Below are positions 23,299 to 34,870 of a DNA stretch of 64,000 nt, in pieces. Position numbers and translations under genes: made by a program. This stretch comes from Arenicola marina (lineage: Eukaryota > Annelida > Polychaeta > Arenicolidae). Numbering within the stretch: the first letter of the stretch is position 1; each line of letters starts with the position of its first letter. Location of the stretch: positions 21,367,708 to 21,431,707 of the forward strand of contig OZ025255.1 in assembly GCA_964019135.1 (NCBI GenBank). The letters are read 5' to 3'. Below the pieces are notes generated by a model. That model had not been told where the DNA came from, did no database searches, and was given only the letters and a program-made list of their open reading frames with translations.

Positions 23299-26203
23299 TC
23301 AGCAGCACTCAGCAAGTTCACTATGGCAACCACTGCGGTGATCCTGCCACGTGTACCCAAACATTTTCATATCCCAGCTGTACTTGTCGAGGACCTGGCG
23401 GAAGAGGTCGGGGCGATCGCGCTCCAGCTCCGTCAACATGGCGTCATACTTATACACCGTGTTATCGAAATGTGGATTAATGTGTTTTACGGGGTGCTCT
23501 ACGTCCATGCCCCAGCCCATCTCCCTCTTCAGATCCGCCATCTCCACCACCAGATTCTCCATCTTCAGGATGTAGTCGTAATCCATGGTGCAGGGTTCGC
23601 ACGAGTTCTGGTAATCAAGCCAATGCATGTTTCTCTTTCCACGTGTCAGCGTCTGCTCTACCCATGAGGTAAAATTCTGGGGTTTATCCGGGTTACCCCA
23701 GGCGACTGCCAGTTGATAGTAAGCGGATACAAATCGTTGTAGCGGATGGCGGACGATCACCATGCGGGTAAAATTGCCGTACGTGGCCAGCACCTCGGAG
23801 AATGGCATGTCTCTGAACCTTCTAAACGGGGCGGCGTCAGCGGTAAACTCCCGATCTTCAACTCCGTATATGTGATGAAACAGAAGCTGTCTGTTGGCGT
23901 TGGCGTCCGCAAAGAACTGCTCCCCTGCCTTCGTGGCGCTCTTGTAGATCAGGCAATAGTAAAAGGCCTCTTGCTCGCTGGCTATGCCACCGTTGACGAG
24001 CGCAGACATGTCGGCTTGGCGTTCTCCGGACAAGTCCTGGCAGACCTTGTGAACGAGACGCCTGCGTGCTCCCCATGTACAGGATACCGGCGGGTGGCTT
24101 TCGCCCAGGGGTCGCCGCTGGTCATCTTCGAAGTAGTGGTTGTCATCTTCTGAAGCGTCCACTGCTCAAAACAATAAATAACACAATAGGACTTGTTGGG
24201 CAATATTTCAAACAAAAAGTCACGTTAATAAAATACTTATTATTAGAATACTGTTCAAATAAAAAACTGTTCAACTGGCATTTGAGTAATATATATGTTT
24301 ATTCAACTGAGTCTTCTACGTGATTAATGCCCCAAATGTGTCAATGCACATCCGTTGTTGCTCACCATATAGATATTCAAGAATCGAAATTCTCCAAAGC
24401 ATGTAGTGGGTGCATGTCTAAATTACTATTGAGGGCAGGGCAAGGAATAAACAATATGTAAACTAAATCCAAGTTAACTAGACAAACTAGTAGTGGCGGC
24501 AAATAAGGCAGATTTTGTTAACTGGCGGTCACTTCTTAACTCGCTATCGTAAATGAATCGAATATTATGAACTTAAACTAAATGCATTTGAAAGCATCTC
24601 TATGTGGTGATGCCTGTGTAAAACCCAATGGAGCTTTGTGGCAACACTTATAAATCCATATGCTGCATCTTCATAGCCCACCTCCTACACAACAATAGCC
24701 TTTTGTCATAACCTCTCGCGTTCATGGCGGTAGTATTTAAAATATCAAGGGGTCGTTGACTTAAATTCTGGTGTTTTAAAAAAAGATGCATTCGGTGAAG
24801 TGAACGGTTTCCACGTTTTCCATATAGCGTTAAGAATTTTTTTTTGTCCGCGGCACCCAACGCGAGGTACAGTCAGTTCGAGGAAGATGATATGATAATT
24901 GCCTTAACAATCTTAGTGTGGCCATTAAACTGACTGACACTATACCTCCCGTAACGTATATTAAGGCTGCACTATATGTAGAGAATCTCCATTTAAGAAT
25001 TATTATTGGCGGTGGGTAATCGGTTAGTTAAAGGTACTACTTCAACAAAAGGTAAACACTGGACCGGCGGGCGCCACACATTTGACCCCGCCCTCTTCGA
25101 GGAATAGTACCGTTTTTCAGCGCAAAATGTATGCCATCTGAGGCATGGGCCCCTCTTTTTGAGGAAGAAGGTTCGAATCATTGGTGGCCCTCACTGTGCC
25201 TGAGATCTCCCAGGCGAATTCTCGCGATGTCAGCCATGTTTGCTCAATCTGTTCCGGAGTTGGTTGGTATGGTTGCATAATTCTTTCTTTGTCGCGACTA
25301 CACGGCAGTACAGGTCTCGTTTACTTATTGAGGAAATAAATAAATTACTTAGAAATCGGACACACGAATTTACGGGGCTCGTCAAGCGCGGTAAATGTGC
25401 GATATTGGGGGTTGAAGCGGGTGCCTGTCGCTCAGTTCCAGCGGGAGTTGGACACCTTGTGTGTTTAGTATACGTTGTGGGGCCCCCTACCCCTCCCCCC
25501 GCCGGCCTCCCCCCTCCACTGATTTACTGTGCCTGTGGTGGCCCTCCCCGAACGTCCAAAATTGGTAGACCCCCCTCGCAAAGCCTCCCCCCCTACCCGG
25601 TCATAAATGTTCAGTGTATCCCCCCCTCATTTGAAATCTTCTGGATCTGCCCCTGCAGTCCACGGTAGACCGACGGACATACGGACATGTAATCATAAGG
25701 TTGTGCGTTTATTCCTGCATGATGGCACTTTAAAATTAACATAAAAACTCCTCGATCCTAATCTGTCATTCTAAGACTAATCGATTAGTTCAGGCAGCTC
25801 CTGCGATTAATTTTGTTTTATATTTTGTTGAAATATTAACTTTATCTAATGACCATGTATCGCACCAGCACACGACCGTTTAGCATCAAAATATACGGTT
25901 GAGCGGAAAACAGCCGTATTAGCAAAATTCTATCACCTTGATATATAAGGCGTTAGAAGCAAAACGATTATTTATATATATTACGACTACATATTATGAT
26001 AAAAAAAAATTTCATATAGTGAATAAAACAACGATGTTGTAATTACTGGTTCATGCATTAAAACCGAAACAAGGGTGATGCTCACCTATATGTGTGTCTT
26101 CCCAGTCTTTAAGGAATAGCAGTTGTAATAGCAATATGCATGCACCGGATATCATAAGAACAAGAAGCAGACAGAGCCTTGTTCTGACAGAGGATCCCGT
26201 CAT
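23299..26203 (-). CDS. Golgi carbohydrate sulfotransferase, copy A (two exons)
   Basis: Likely transfers sulfate from PAPS to a hydroxyl of a glycan chain in the Golgi lumen (CHST8-14 / HNK-1 sulfotransferase type). Coding exons: 26203-26086 and 24161-23299, joined in phase (G|TG) with a GT donor and an AG acceptor, giving 326 residues. Residues 10-31 form a signal anchor (LCLLLVLMISGACILLLQLL), hence a type II membrane protein. The PAPS 5'-phosphosulfate loop is around residues 110-123 (LIYKSATKAGEQFF), unusual beside the common PKVACT form. The 3'-phosphate motif is at 176-188 (VRHPLQRFVSAYY). N-glycosylation sites NFT at 169 and 202. The C-terminus has the family-like DMKMFGYTW. An in-frame ATG seven codons upstream (26224) is an alternative start; copy B supports 26203. 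The acceptor sugar cannot be told. Confidence 0.9.
24170..26085. other. Intron of sulfotransferase copy A
   Basis: Patches align with the copy B intron: AATAAATAACA-CAATAGGACTTGTT next to the acceptor, TATTAAGGCTGCACT at about 24959 (B: 43499) and GGTTGAGCGGAAA at about 25899 (B: 44611). Between them it holds unrelated inserts, including a foldback-arm relic at 25390-25550 and a GGATCTGCCCCTG MITE-type end near 25640. Confidence 0.7.
25390..25550 (+). repeat. Diverged relic of the foldback element arm
   Basis: Matches the right arm at about 17815-17950: GGGGGTTGAAGCG, GAGTTGGACACC, TTGTGTGTTTAGTA, then GATTTACTGTGCCTGTG against GATTTACTATGCCTGTG. It shows that the arm sequence is a dispersed family. 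Confidence 0.65.
26086..26203 (-). CDS. Membrane-anchor exon of sulfotransferase copy A
   Basis: A short 118-nt exon encoding 39 residues plus the first base of a split codon, ending ATAG|gtgagc. It starts MTGSSVRTR, then about 20 hydrophobic residues, then the stem FLKDWEDTHI. It was identified by its match to the equivalent exon of copy B; the intron to the catalytic exon is 1924 bp. Confidence 0.85.
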
Positions 26204-26284
26204 TTTCCAAACATTTCCAGCCATGCCGCATCACCAGGCATGCTCGCATCATCTAAACCCTAACCCGTTTGCTCCTTTCGCCCA

Positions 26285-26302
26285 TTGAGATATTTTATAA
26301 CG
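26285..26302 (-). promoter_or_regulatory. Probable TATA box of sulfotransferase copy A
   Basis: The minus strand reads GCCGTTATAAAATATCTC, about 90 nt before the ATG. The same block (GCATGCCGTTATAAA, then CTCAATGGGC) precedes copy B, so it is conserved between paralogs while most of the surrounding sequence has diverged. No transcript start is visible directly. Confidence 0.45.
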
Positions 26303-26463
26303 GCATGCATACACGCATAACGCATAAACCCCATGGATCGCTTGAACCCAAATCAATAGTTTTTTCGCGACATTTCATTGACATTTCACCCTTTATTGAC
26401 ATTTCACTGTTCATTGATTCTATTTTTATTTCAATGATGATGGATAAGCTGTCAGCTCTCGAT

Positions 26464-26658
26464 CAATACATTAAAACAATAGTCGACAATGTACATAACA
26501 TGCTGACCTTTGTGTATGCGTGTCGCATTGTGTTAGAACTATGATGCATTGTGTGCATCTCGTACCCGACGCGTCTTCGGTTTAGCAGTGTCACTAATCT
26601 ATGGATTCAGAATTGTCATTACTCTATCGGTTTAGCATTCTCACTAGTCGGTTCTTCA
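26464..26658. other. Upstream flank of sulfotransferase copy A beyond the duplicated block
   Basis: Homology to the copy B flank ends near here. Nothing else recognised. Confidence 0.4.
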
Positions 26659-27448
26659 CATTGTAGCAACTTCGATATTGTAGCAGGCAAACACACAAGG
26701 TAAATAAAATGCAGATATACCGTTCCAGTATTTATTTACAAAGCCCACGCCTAAAACGCTTGTGACAATACTTGGTATCAAACCTTGCCTTACATTAAAT
26801 ATCTGATTCGAAACCTGTGATTAATGTTTGTTACGGCAACGAATACTGCGGTATACACATAACAACTCTGACTCCACTTTACCCACAAAAGCTGTCTTGC
26901 ACTAAAAAGGCTTCCTCAAGTCAATAATAGGCCTGGGACCAAATGACAGTAAAGTATAGCAGATGGGCTGCCTCATGCTAAAATATATACCGGGGCTACT
27001 TCATGATAACAGATAGGTACTATGCTCCCACGGAGTTACCGCGCACAACAGCATGGAAAGGTACAATGCATCCCAAGGGACTACCTCTAGGGGTTACCCC
27101 ATAATAACAGTCAGGTACTATGCTCCCAAGGAGCTACTGCGCACACCATCATGGGCCGGTACAATACATCCCAAGGGGCTACCTCAAGCGACTACCTCAT
27201 GATAACAATGGGCACCCAAACATGAGCTATCACACCACTAGTGCCGCGGCTACTGCGGGAAGAACATGTCAAATGTGATCCCTGGAGTCTGCAGCAGCTT
27301 ATCTCTCGAGCCTCCAGACGCACCCCTATTTATACTGGCCGAGGCCCAAATATCCCCTACGTCCTCTTAGCCAATGAGCGATAATCAAAGTAACTCTATC
27401 TCTACCCTTAAAAATAGAACTAAATTTCGCCTGGCTACACTACAATGT
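26659..27448. repeat. Element with terminal inverted repeats (LTR-like or TIR-like)
   Basis: The left end TGTAGCAGGC (26679) mirrors the right end GCCTGGCTACA (27429-27439), and a further CATTGTAG and CTACAATG pair lies just outside. On the minus strand it would start TG and end CA with AATAAA about 50 nt from the end, as a solo LTR would. No target duplication or primer site is found, so a DNA element is equally possible. No coding content. Confidence 0.4.
26993..27215. repeat. About 97-bp tandem duplication
   Basis: Two copies and a partial third sharing GGTACTATGCTCCCA, GCGCACA and CATCCCAAGG. It lies inside the element at 26659-27448. Confidence 0.8.
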
Positions 27449-28929
27449 ACTTGAGAAACCTGCTAAATAACCTACATAACAAGATAGCTAAGCTACTCTT
27501 AACCATACTCACGTTAAACACCTTTAATCGTCTTTTCTGTCTCAAACATTGCCTATCTCTCTTCTCCATTCTGGCAGAAATCTACAAACCCAATCTTACC
27601 CACGCCCCCAACCGAGTTACCTTCCTACTTTTTGTACAGCTATCCCAGCTCCGTATATGGTAGTAAGCTACTCAGCGGAACGTTTCTACTTGTACGATTA
27701 CTTGCAATACTTGTAATTGTACGGAATAACGATCGCCCAAAATTGCCAACAGCTAATCGCGAATCTCCAACAATTCCTGGATACCAATCGCGGAGATCGC
27801 AAAAGGTGTTCCCTCCACCCAAAGACTATACTGCCTCTCCCAGAGAGAAAATCGCGCTGTAGCTGCGAAATGCAGTTAGCCGCGAGTTAAGTTCGTTGAT
27901 AGTTCAAGATATTACAGTGTAACAAATGAGCAATAGTAGGCGTCTTAACACAACATTGCACAATATGTCAGTGAAGATTGAATAATGAGCCAATCCCATT
28001 AACTGGAGTCAGTCAGTCAGCATAATGTATATACGTATAATGCATTACATAGATTCCATAACTTCTCAGACGAAAATAAAATGCTTATTAACGCAATCAT
28101 TGTATCATGAAATATAGCATGAGAGCTTTTATAGAATTGCTCCGAGAGCAATAGCAAAAAGGGACCAATACACAAAATAAGACTGCCAATGGCATGTCAA
28201 ATATATACTATAAAACAATGCATATCGATTTTCAGCTGAAAATAAAATGTATCATCATGTGATAGTTTAATCAATTAAAGATATAAATAATATATTGGCG
28301 CATAGCCTTGACTACAAAACTGTGACGCCCCTTCGTGATGTCGTATTGCTTTATGCAAGTCCCAGTGCCCAGTTAGTAAATATTGCGAAATTAGTGCAAC
28401 AGATAATGTATATACAAAATAAGGGGCACAACAGTCCCCGACAGGCCCTGGCACTCGCTTAACTTTCAAGTAATGACAGGCCATTGCGGGAAATACTCGT
28501 GTCTTCTTGCTCCTAGCGTCCTGTATTTATGACACCAGCAAAATGACGAAAATTTCCAAAGTCTAATTTAGTATTTCAGAACTGACAAAGTACGTTCGAA
28601 TTGGCGGATAATATCAGCAGAAAACACCATAAACAGAAACATTAATACGTGCTTCGCTAAGTTGTTGGTTAAATTTTTTGAAAGTGGGTGCCACAGTACA
28701 GCAAAACAAATCGATGAGCGTCAAATGTCCCATGCCAATTGATGCCTTTTTGGGCAACACAAAATCGCGTCTTTCGTTAGTAATATTCAGAAGGGGCCGT
28801 TTGAACGATACATAGACATGGCGGGTTGTATATATGTGTTACATTTCAGCATGTAGGTCCAATTTGAACGTCCTATAGGACTCTAGGAACGAATGTGTTT
28901 CAACCACTGCCGGTATTCTATGACCTATA
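27449..28929. other. Gene-free stretch
   Basis: No exon, RNA gene or repeat recognised. The 72- and 76-residue plus frames at 27445-27862 and a minus frame at 28275-28484 show no motifs. Confidence 0.4.
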
Positions 28930-29095
28930 CTTATAGTTGCCATGTATGAGGCGACTTGCTACATACAATCATGTGCCCATCCCGACCTTCTTCGGCATTA
29001 TATTATTCGCTACATTATAACGCGCTTCAATATATGGTAATGTGTAGGATGATTGTGGAAACCGCTGTAAGTACCAGAGATTACCGTCAACTCGC
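28930..29095 (+). repeat. Dispersed repeat, second copy
   Basis: Same-orientation homolog of 8690-8850, diverged, with TACTTATAGTTGCCATGTATG and ATATGGTAATGTGTAGGATGA retained. Confidence 0.7.
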
Positions 29096-29604
29096 CCACT
29101 CTGTGTATATAATTATCCGATGAGCGGATTTGGGAATTTTACGTTACGAAAATATGATCGGGGCGCGTTGTTGGTAATCCCCTAAGTGGCGTGACGAAAA
29201 ACATTAAGCAAGCTTGAAGGAACCAACATCTTGGCACCTTGCGAGTCCTCAGCTAAGTACTTGAATATGACCACCCACTACCACCTGTGGTGGGAATCAA
29301 CTCCCGTAGCTTTAGGACCCGTTGCACTCCTCCTACCCCGGTTCAGCCCCAAAGGGACCTTTAAAGAAGGCCTTATACGCCCATAAATTTCCCCTAAAAT
29401 AACCATCCTATTTAACGGGGGCCCAGACTGGCTTTTACAGAAGCATCGTGACTTATCAACTTTAGGATGAGTTATCAAGCCCGTCTATCCCCAGAAGGAA
29501 CCCTTTTGGGAACTCTGGACATGTAATAACGCAGGCATCCCGCGTATTACCGCCATAGATGACGTACGTACTCGCTTAAATCCGAACATTCACTGTCTTG
29601 CCAG
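29096..29604. other. Gene-free stretch before the GSTK exon relic
   Basis: Nothing recognised. A minus frame at 29278-29478 lacks motifs. Confidence 0.4.
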
Positions 29605-29710
29605 AACCCAGATGCAGTCTTCTTCAAGAAGGGGATTGTAACGGCCAAGCGTTACGTCACAGCTGTTGACCGTGAGAGACCGGGTATGACGGAGGCGATC
29701 AGTCTGGCTT
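29605..29710 (+). pseudogene. Orphan copy of a GSTK1 exon
   Basis: After an acceptor (TCTTGCCAG) the frame reads NPDAVFFKKGIVTAKRYVTA then VDRERPGMTEAIS. This corresponds to the GSTK1 exon at 3525-3653 (NPHAGLFKNGTITAMRFITA then VDDERPDMTEAIS). After AGT at 29703 about eight bases are missing relative to the parent, so the frame is lost before RELWLRTW, and no donor follows. The upstream intron edge is weakly similar too, so this was DNA-level duplication rather than retrotransposition. Same strand, 24 kb downstream. No other GSTK exon is recognised nearby. Confidence 0.8.
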
Positions 29711-30059
29711 TTGTCGGGGAAGCGGAACCGTTGTGTTTAACAGCCGCTTCATTTGCAGTTAGTTATCTTGATTTCCTGAACATAGCCGGTCGTTCGCTAA
29801 CACGACATTGATCTGACAGACGGAACCCAGCAGAACCAGTACAGGATTTAGTGGCGCTCTCTAGTGAGCCATTTCATAGTTATCTGATGAATTGTGCTTT
29901 CAGGAGCAATTCTCAGGACTCAGATCTACGTAATGGAAAATGTCGGACGTAAAATGCATATATGTTCACCATCATGCATTAAAGAAAAACCTGTAGGCGT
30001 AATGCCCCGGCGGGGCACTGTTATACGAATCTGGTGGGGGGGGGGGGGGGGTTACCCGG
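29711..30059. other. Gene-free stretch with long G run
   Basis: A run of about 16 G at 30036-30051 follows a GCCCCGGCGGGGC palindrome near 30004. Confidence 0.5.
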
Positions 30060-30345
30060 GTGCTCCCTGATGCCTGAGGGAGCGGACATTTGTGGTGCAA
30101 AAGTAACCCCTATATAGTGGATATTTTTAAACTTTCGCCCGGGGTGGGGGAGCTCTGAACAAATGCGTGCATAGAGCGGGTTGCCGCGAATAATAACCCT
30201 TACGAACCGATTTTGGCGGTAACACGCCCCGACCGAGCGGATTTTGGCGATTGAAAAGGGTGGGGTGGGGGGGGGGCTTTACCGCGGAACCCCCCCGCCC
30301 ACAGCAATGTATTAAGCCCCCCCCCCCGGGGGCCTAATGGTTTTT
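30060..30345 (+). repeat. G/C-rich dispersed repeat, copy 1
   Basis: Inverted relative to a second copy at about 53170-53450. Shared words: CTGAGGGAGCGGACATTTGT, GAGCGGATTTTGG or its counterpart, and CCCACAGCAATGTATTAAG beside a C/G run. The interior is rich in G and C runs. Confidence 0.75.
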
Positions 30346-30518
30346 GATATATTGACTGCGTTAGTCAAGTCTTAGAACGGTTGTAAGTGATGCACAGGTA
30401 CATATACATCACTATATGACGTACGTTTAAGGTGTCATAATGGCCAATATGAAATATGAATTTTGTAAGTGTTGATAGTCCAATGGGGTGACCAGTCCTG
30501 TAAGGCTTAACATAGCCC

Positions 30519-30550
30519 CATGTGGCGTTGTTGGGAAACAACGCCACATG
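30519..30550. repeat. Perfect 13-bp hairpin
   Basis: CATGTGGCGTTGT (30519-30531), a six-base loop, then ACAACGCCACATG (30538-30550). No T run follows. Confidence 0.85.
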
Positions 30551-31799
30551 TCCAGTCTATCAAATCCTGTACGGCATTTTACAAACACGCGTGGCGAGAA
30601 GCGGTGCTGATGGCGAGAACTTTTTGGGGTATGGCAATAGTTTCTAAAAGTATGCATCTTACAACTTATCTTGTTATTTTGGTTGAAGTCTCCGTGATTA
30701 CGACGATATCGTCTGTTGATGTTTCGAAGCAGCGGACAACTCAGTTCTGTCCGCCGCCTTGCCCACCCAGTGGAGAAACTGCGCATGCTTGGTGGCGCTT
30801 TATACACGCAGCCATTGACACGCAATAAGCGAAACGCCACCTGGCGAAAGCCGCTGGTGAAGAATGACCAAATATGAAACGCAGCGGTAAACAACAAGAA
30901 AGTCTCATTTCAACCGACTTGATAGTAATGTGATACTTTGTTAGTTCATATGCATGTGGGTTTTGGTAAATATGAAGTTAAGGTATCATAGTACAAAATG
31001 ACAAGGGTTTGATGGTTCGTGCGGTTAACAACACTTAGTCGCCCACAAAAACACATCTTACACCCTCATTTTCTACATGCGGACATGAGACTGTTGTGTG
31101 TAGCAACAACTGTCTAATATGGGACTAGGCTTAACATAGCGTTGATTAGTAAGCCCGTAGTGGCAAATTGCAGGATTAGGACATCAGTCAGCTTTTTAAA
31201 CTAACACCGAATTGTAGATATCGCTTGATCTGCCAAGTCGTTCATGTAACTTAGTACCCTTTTTTCCATCTCACCGCCAAACGCCGCCTGGCAGCGAGTG
31301 ATCACGCTTGTTGACTTCCGGCGAATGACGGAGCACTGAAAACGAAGCGAGAGGTGCCAAAAATCGCCCGGATTACAAGAAAACATATTACCGACCAAAG
31401 AAATGACTGTCCGACGAAAGTATTAGAAGCTTCAGGAATCTAGTGGAGCACATTGACGGGTAGGCACTGCATATTTATTCTGTTAGGACCATCGGTCCGC
31501 GATTTCTAATTTTAGGCCTGGCTAACGGCATGGCTCTCTACCTTGCTCCGTTTACGGGCGTGGTCAGAGAGGCAGGTACCAGGGCTAATGTTATGCCGGC
31601 TTGTAAATAAACACTTATATTGCTGCCGTATTGACATTCATAAATATGAGCATTGAACCAGCCATTTTCATTAAGACCTCATCTGGGGTTCTCAATGAGT
31701 GAAGTGGCGCCACTTAGTGGGATCTGTTAGAGACTGTTGGGTCTGACATGAAACGACCCAAGATAACTAAAGGGCACAATTCACGAAAAAGCTATGATA
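30551..31799. other. Gene-free stretch
   Basis: Minus frame 30427-30897 (156 residues) and plus frame 30520-30828 overlap on opposite strands without recognisable domains. I treat both as chance. Confidence 0.4.
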
Positions 31800-32435
31800 T
31801 ATGGCGTAAAGATATTGGGCGATCAGTCGCACGACGTGTGAATGCTTTCAGACCATTGAGCCAGTTGTGAAATCTTTTACTTCGAAAGATGTGAGCAGAA
31901 ATTAAACCAATGAAACAAGGAGGCATGCTAAGATCCAGTACATGTTCTGGAATTGGAATTGGAATTCATAGTCAATTCGTAATAATAGTAACAGCGCGAG
32001 TTTTGCATGACGTTAGACATTTTATTGGCCCTCCATTTTCATTATCATTTTCAGATCATGAAGGTTGCTGTGTGTCGGACCTATGAAATTGCCTAACGTC
32101 CATATCAAGCATTTCTTGGAAACACCTATCCAATGTAATGTCGTCTGTTTGTGTTTTAGGAGAGAAAGAACGGGTGCGCAGGCTGAATTTGCTCATCACA
32201 AGTTGAGACATCCATAGAGTTCCGCATTTAATTCATGTTTTTGCCCTGTTTGGGCGTAATTGTGTGGGTCAAATGTCCAACATCTTTTCCGGTTGTGCGC
32301 ATAGACTAAGTATACAGACAACGGGTATTTTTCTTATGCGTCCTTTTTAATTTGATCACACAAATGAGTCGTCTGGCTCCAGGAGCCGAAGCCGGTGATG
32401 TGTGTGTGTGGCGCCTAAATTGCAGGGCCCCGGGG
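31800..32435 (+). repeat. Modular dispersed repeat (family R), copy 2
   Basis: Homolog of 18890-19455 in the same order and orientation, with small indels. An inserted tract around 32265-32330 separates the GGGCGTAATTGTGT and GCGTCCTTTTTAATTTGATCA blocks further than in copy 1. Confidence 0.8.
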
Positions 32436-34870
32436 AGTAAGAACATTAGCCGGCACCGTCTGCGAAAGAACTATCCAGGCACGTCTAGTGTCATCTGTCT
32501 TTCTGGAGACCATGCCTACTGAAGCGAAGGAGGAGGGACGATATGTGGCTTCAACAGGGTTCAGGCATGTGTCAAGCCATGGACACTGAATTAGGTATTG
32601 CATCGCACGGTTCTTCAAGGCGACGTTAATGATCATTATTATGAGTTGATAGTGGTGTTAACTAGTATCATAACAATAAATCGGAAGGCGAAAAAAAAAT
32701 CATGTAATCTGACCCAAACCGCCCTATGGCCACAGAGTAGGTATTATACAGAGGGTCCACTCCCGTTGGCTCCCACGTAACCACTCGCACAGCCGAGCGA
32801 TGGTGGCGCTCCAAGCGGTGAGCGTGTGGTCGGAAAGAATCATGGCGTCGTCTGTGCCGTGCTTCGTTAAAAACGGGCGAACGAGGCAAAACAGCGCTGC
32901 TGGATACTTCAATAAATGCCTGAGGTCTGCGATCAGACAAATCATTATTTTGGCTTCCAAAGCAACTCGAATGTTGTTTACCCACGATAAAATTTAGAAA
33001 GTCCAAAGTTATTTAAATAAATGAACGACTGCCGGTCTACTTTCATGGTGTATCTGGCACACAAGCGAACTCTGCTCATACAGTTTTGCTCAATACAAAC
33101 GAATTCAGCTAGATGTGGTATCAAGCAAAAAAACACAGCTTACTTTTCAACATGTAATGATCTTGTAAATTATAATTTATATTCGATATATATGGAGAAT
33201 TAAATGTTTAAACTGGATATAGAAATGTAGTACAGTCTGTCATAACGCGCTAAAAAAAATAGGTGCCTATTAGCCATGACTCGTGAGTGACGCCCGGATG
33301 CGAAGTGAATATAATTGGTCAAAATTGACGTATCGAGTTTAAATATTCTTTTAGCACACAAGAAAATTTCTTAATGACTCATAACGGATCTTGGAATAAC
33401 AAGAAAGCGCTGCATCAACCTCAATGTTGAAGAAACGATGACATCTAGATCTATGCCTGTTTACAGGTTCAGTCCATATATATATTGTCGTGGGGGTTGA
33501 CAGGCGGAATTTATGCACAAGAACACAAGCCACATTTAAGGATGCGCAAGCAGCAACTCAACCAGATTACCGGTATATCTTCTATAAGCACATTGAATCT
33601 TGTATTTTTAAGTATGTCTTCGACACTGGATATTAATATTAGTTTGAATTCTACAACAAAAAGTGTCAGCAAAATCAACATTTACCATGAGTGCGAGGCA
33701 CCCCATTAATTGCTGATTTAGGAAGTAGATATATATATATATAATTATGAATGGAGTATCCATTGCATTATTACAATGTGATGAACTGACTTAATAATAG
33801 CCAAATGGATCCAAGAAGTTAGATCTAAGCTTTGCCTCGTTATCAACATTTTGCTGAATTGAAAAACACATCAAACTATTTTTTTTCATTTTTTCTCAAT
33901 ATCTTCAAAATTGTGTACAATACTGAATTGTAAGAAAATATGTTTGGATTGGTTCATGCCAAAAATTGTATATACCAGGGTAGGATATAAGATATCAAGA
34001 GATATGGAAAGATACACGGTTATGGATGTTAACATTCTACAATAATAGTACAATTTTTTTTATGCATCATACCAAGATATGTTGGGGTGTTATGAACATT
34101 GCTAATGTTTTATAGAACCAAATTTAATGAATGACAATTATTAACAGAATATATTTCACAAAATACATAATCTGTAACAGGAGCATACAGGTAACACATG
34201 CTTGTAACTTGTGACCTAGAAAAGTAATCTAGAGGATTCTTGCCAACCAATATTCAAGCTGCTAACCGATAAATTATTTTAAATTGATTGTTTGAATGTC
34301 TCAGTTTCAAATAAATGAAATAATATCTACAGGTATATATCCGATGTATTATCATATTTGTAAAATGATATTTGTTACCCATAGATTCAAAATATTTTAC
34401 ATTGAAGAGAGGGAGATCAACTTAATAATAATTTTACAGTCAGAATCTCCTGAATGATGAAATATTATTACATTTTAACAAATGTCTTTGAAATTAGGGT
34501 GTGCATAACTCTTTTATTTAATTCTTACACAACAAGAATGCCTCACAAAATATGTTAGATGGAAATCATGTATTTTACTCATTAGTAAAAATATGCAAGT
34601 AGTTCTTCAAGTACAATAATAATAATACCCTATATAATATTAAAGACCAGAATGGTTTTGGCCTGAATTGTGCATTACATATGGGGAAAATGTGAATTTC
34701 TAGTGATCAGCATTCACATAGCTAAACTAAAGTATATCTATTAAGATCTATCATCATGCATAGTTGCATAAAAATGTAGCATTAAATATAATAATAAAAG
34801 CCAAAATACAATAATGTATGGAGTAATGTCATATTCTGCAAAGTCTACAAAATATATCTTGTTCGGCGCG
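32436..34870. other. Gene-free stretch, AT-rich to the right
   Basis: 32652-32730 is an inverted match to 20517-20592. The minus frame 32668-33006 runs across this match and has no domain. From about 33150 the DNA is strongly AT-rich without recognised features. Confidence 0.4.

Noticed and set aside
23287-24153. Long plus-strand frames opposite sulfotransferase copy A (and 42058-42990 opposite copy B)
   Set aside because: Antisense shadows of the catalytic exon; the minus strand carries the family motifs and splice sites.
25160-25172. B-box-like GGTTCGAATCAT
   Set aside because: No A box at the right distance and no tRNA fold.
30427-30897. 156-residue minus frame
   Set aside because: No recognisable domain, overlaps a plus frame and a hairpin, and its composition looks random.
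32668-33006. 112-residue minus frame
   Set aside because: Spans an inverted dispersed repeat and shows no domain.
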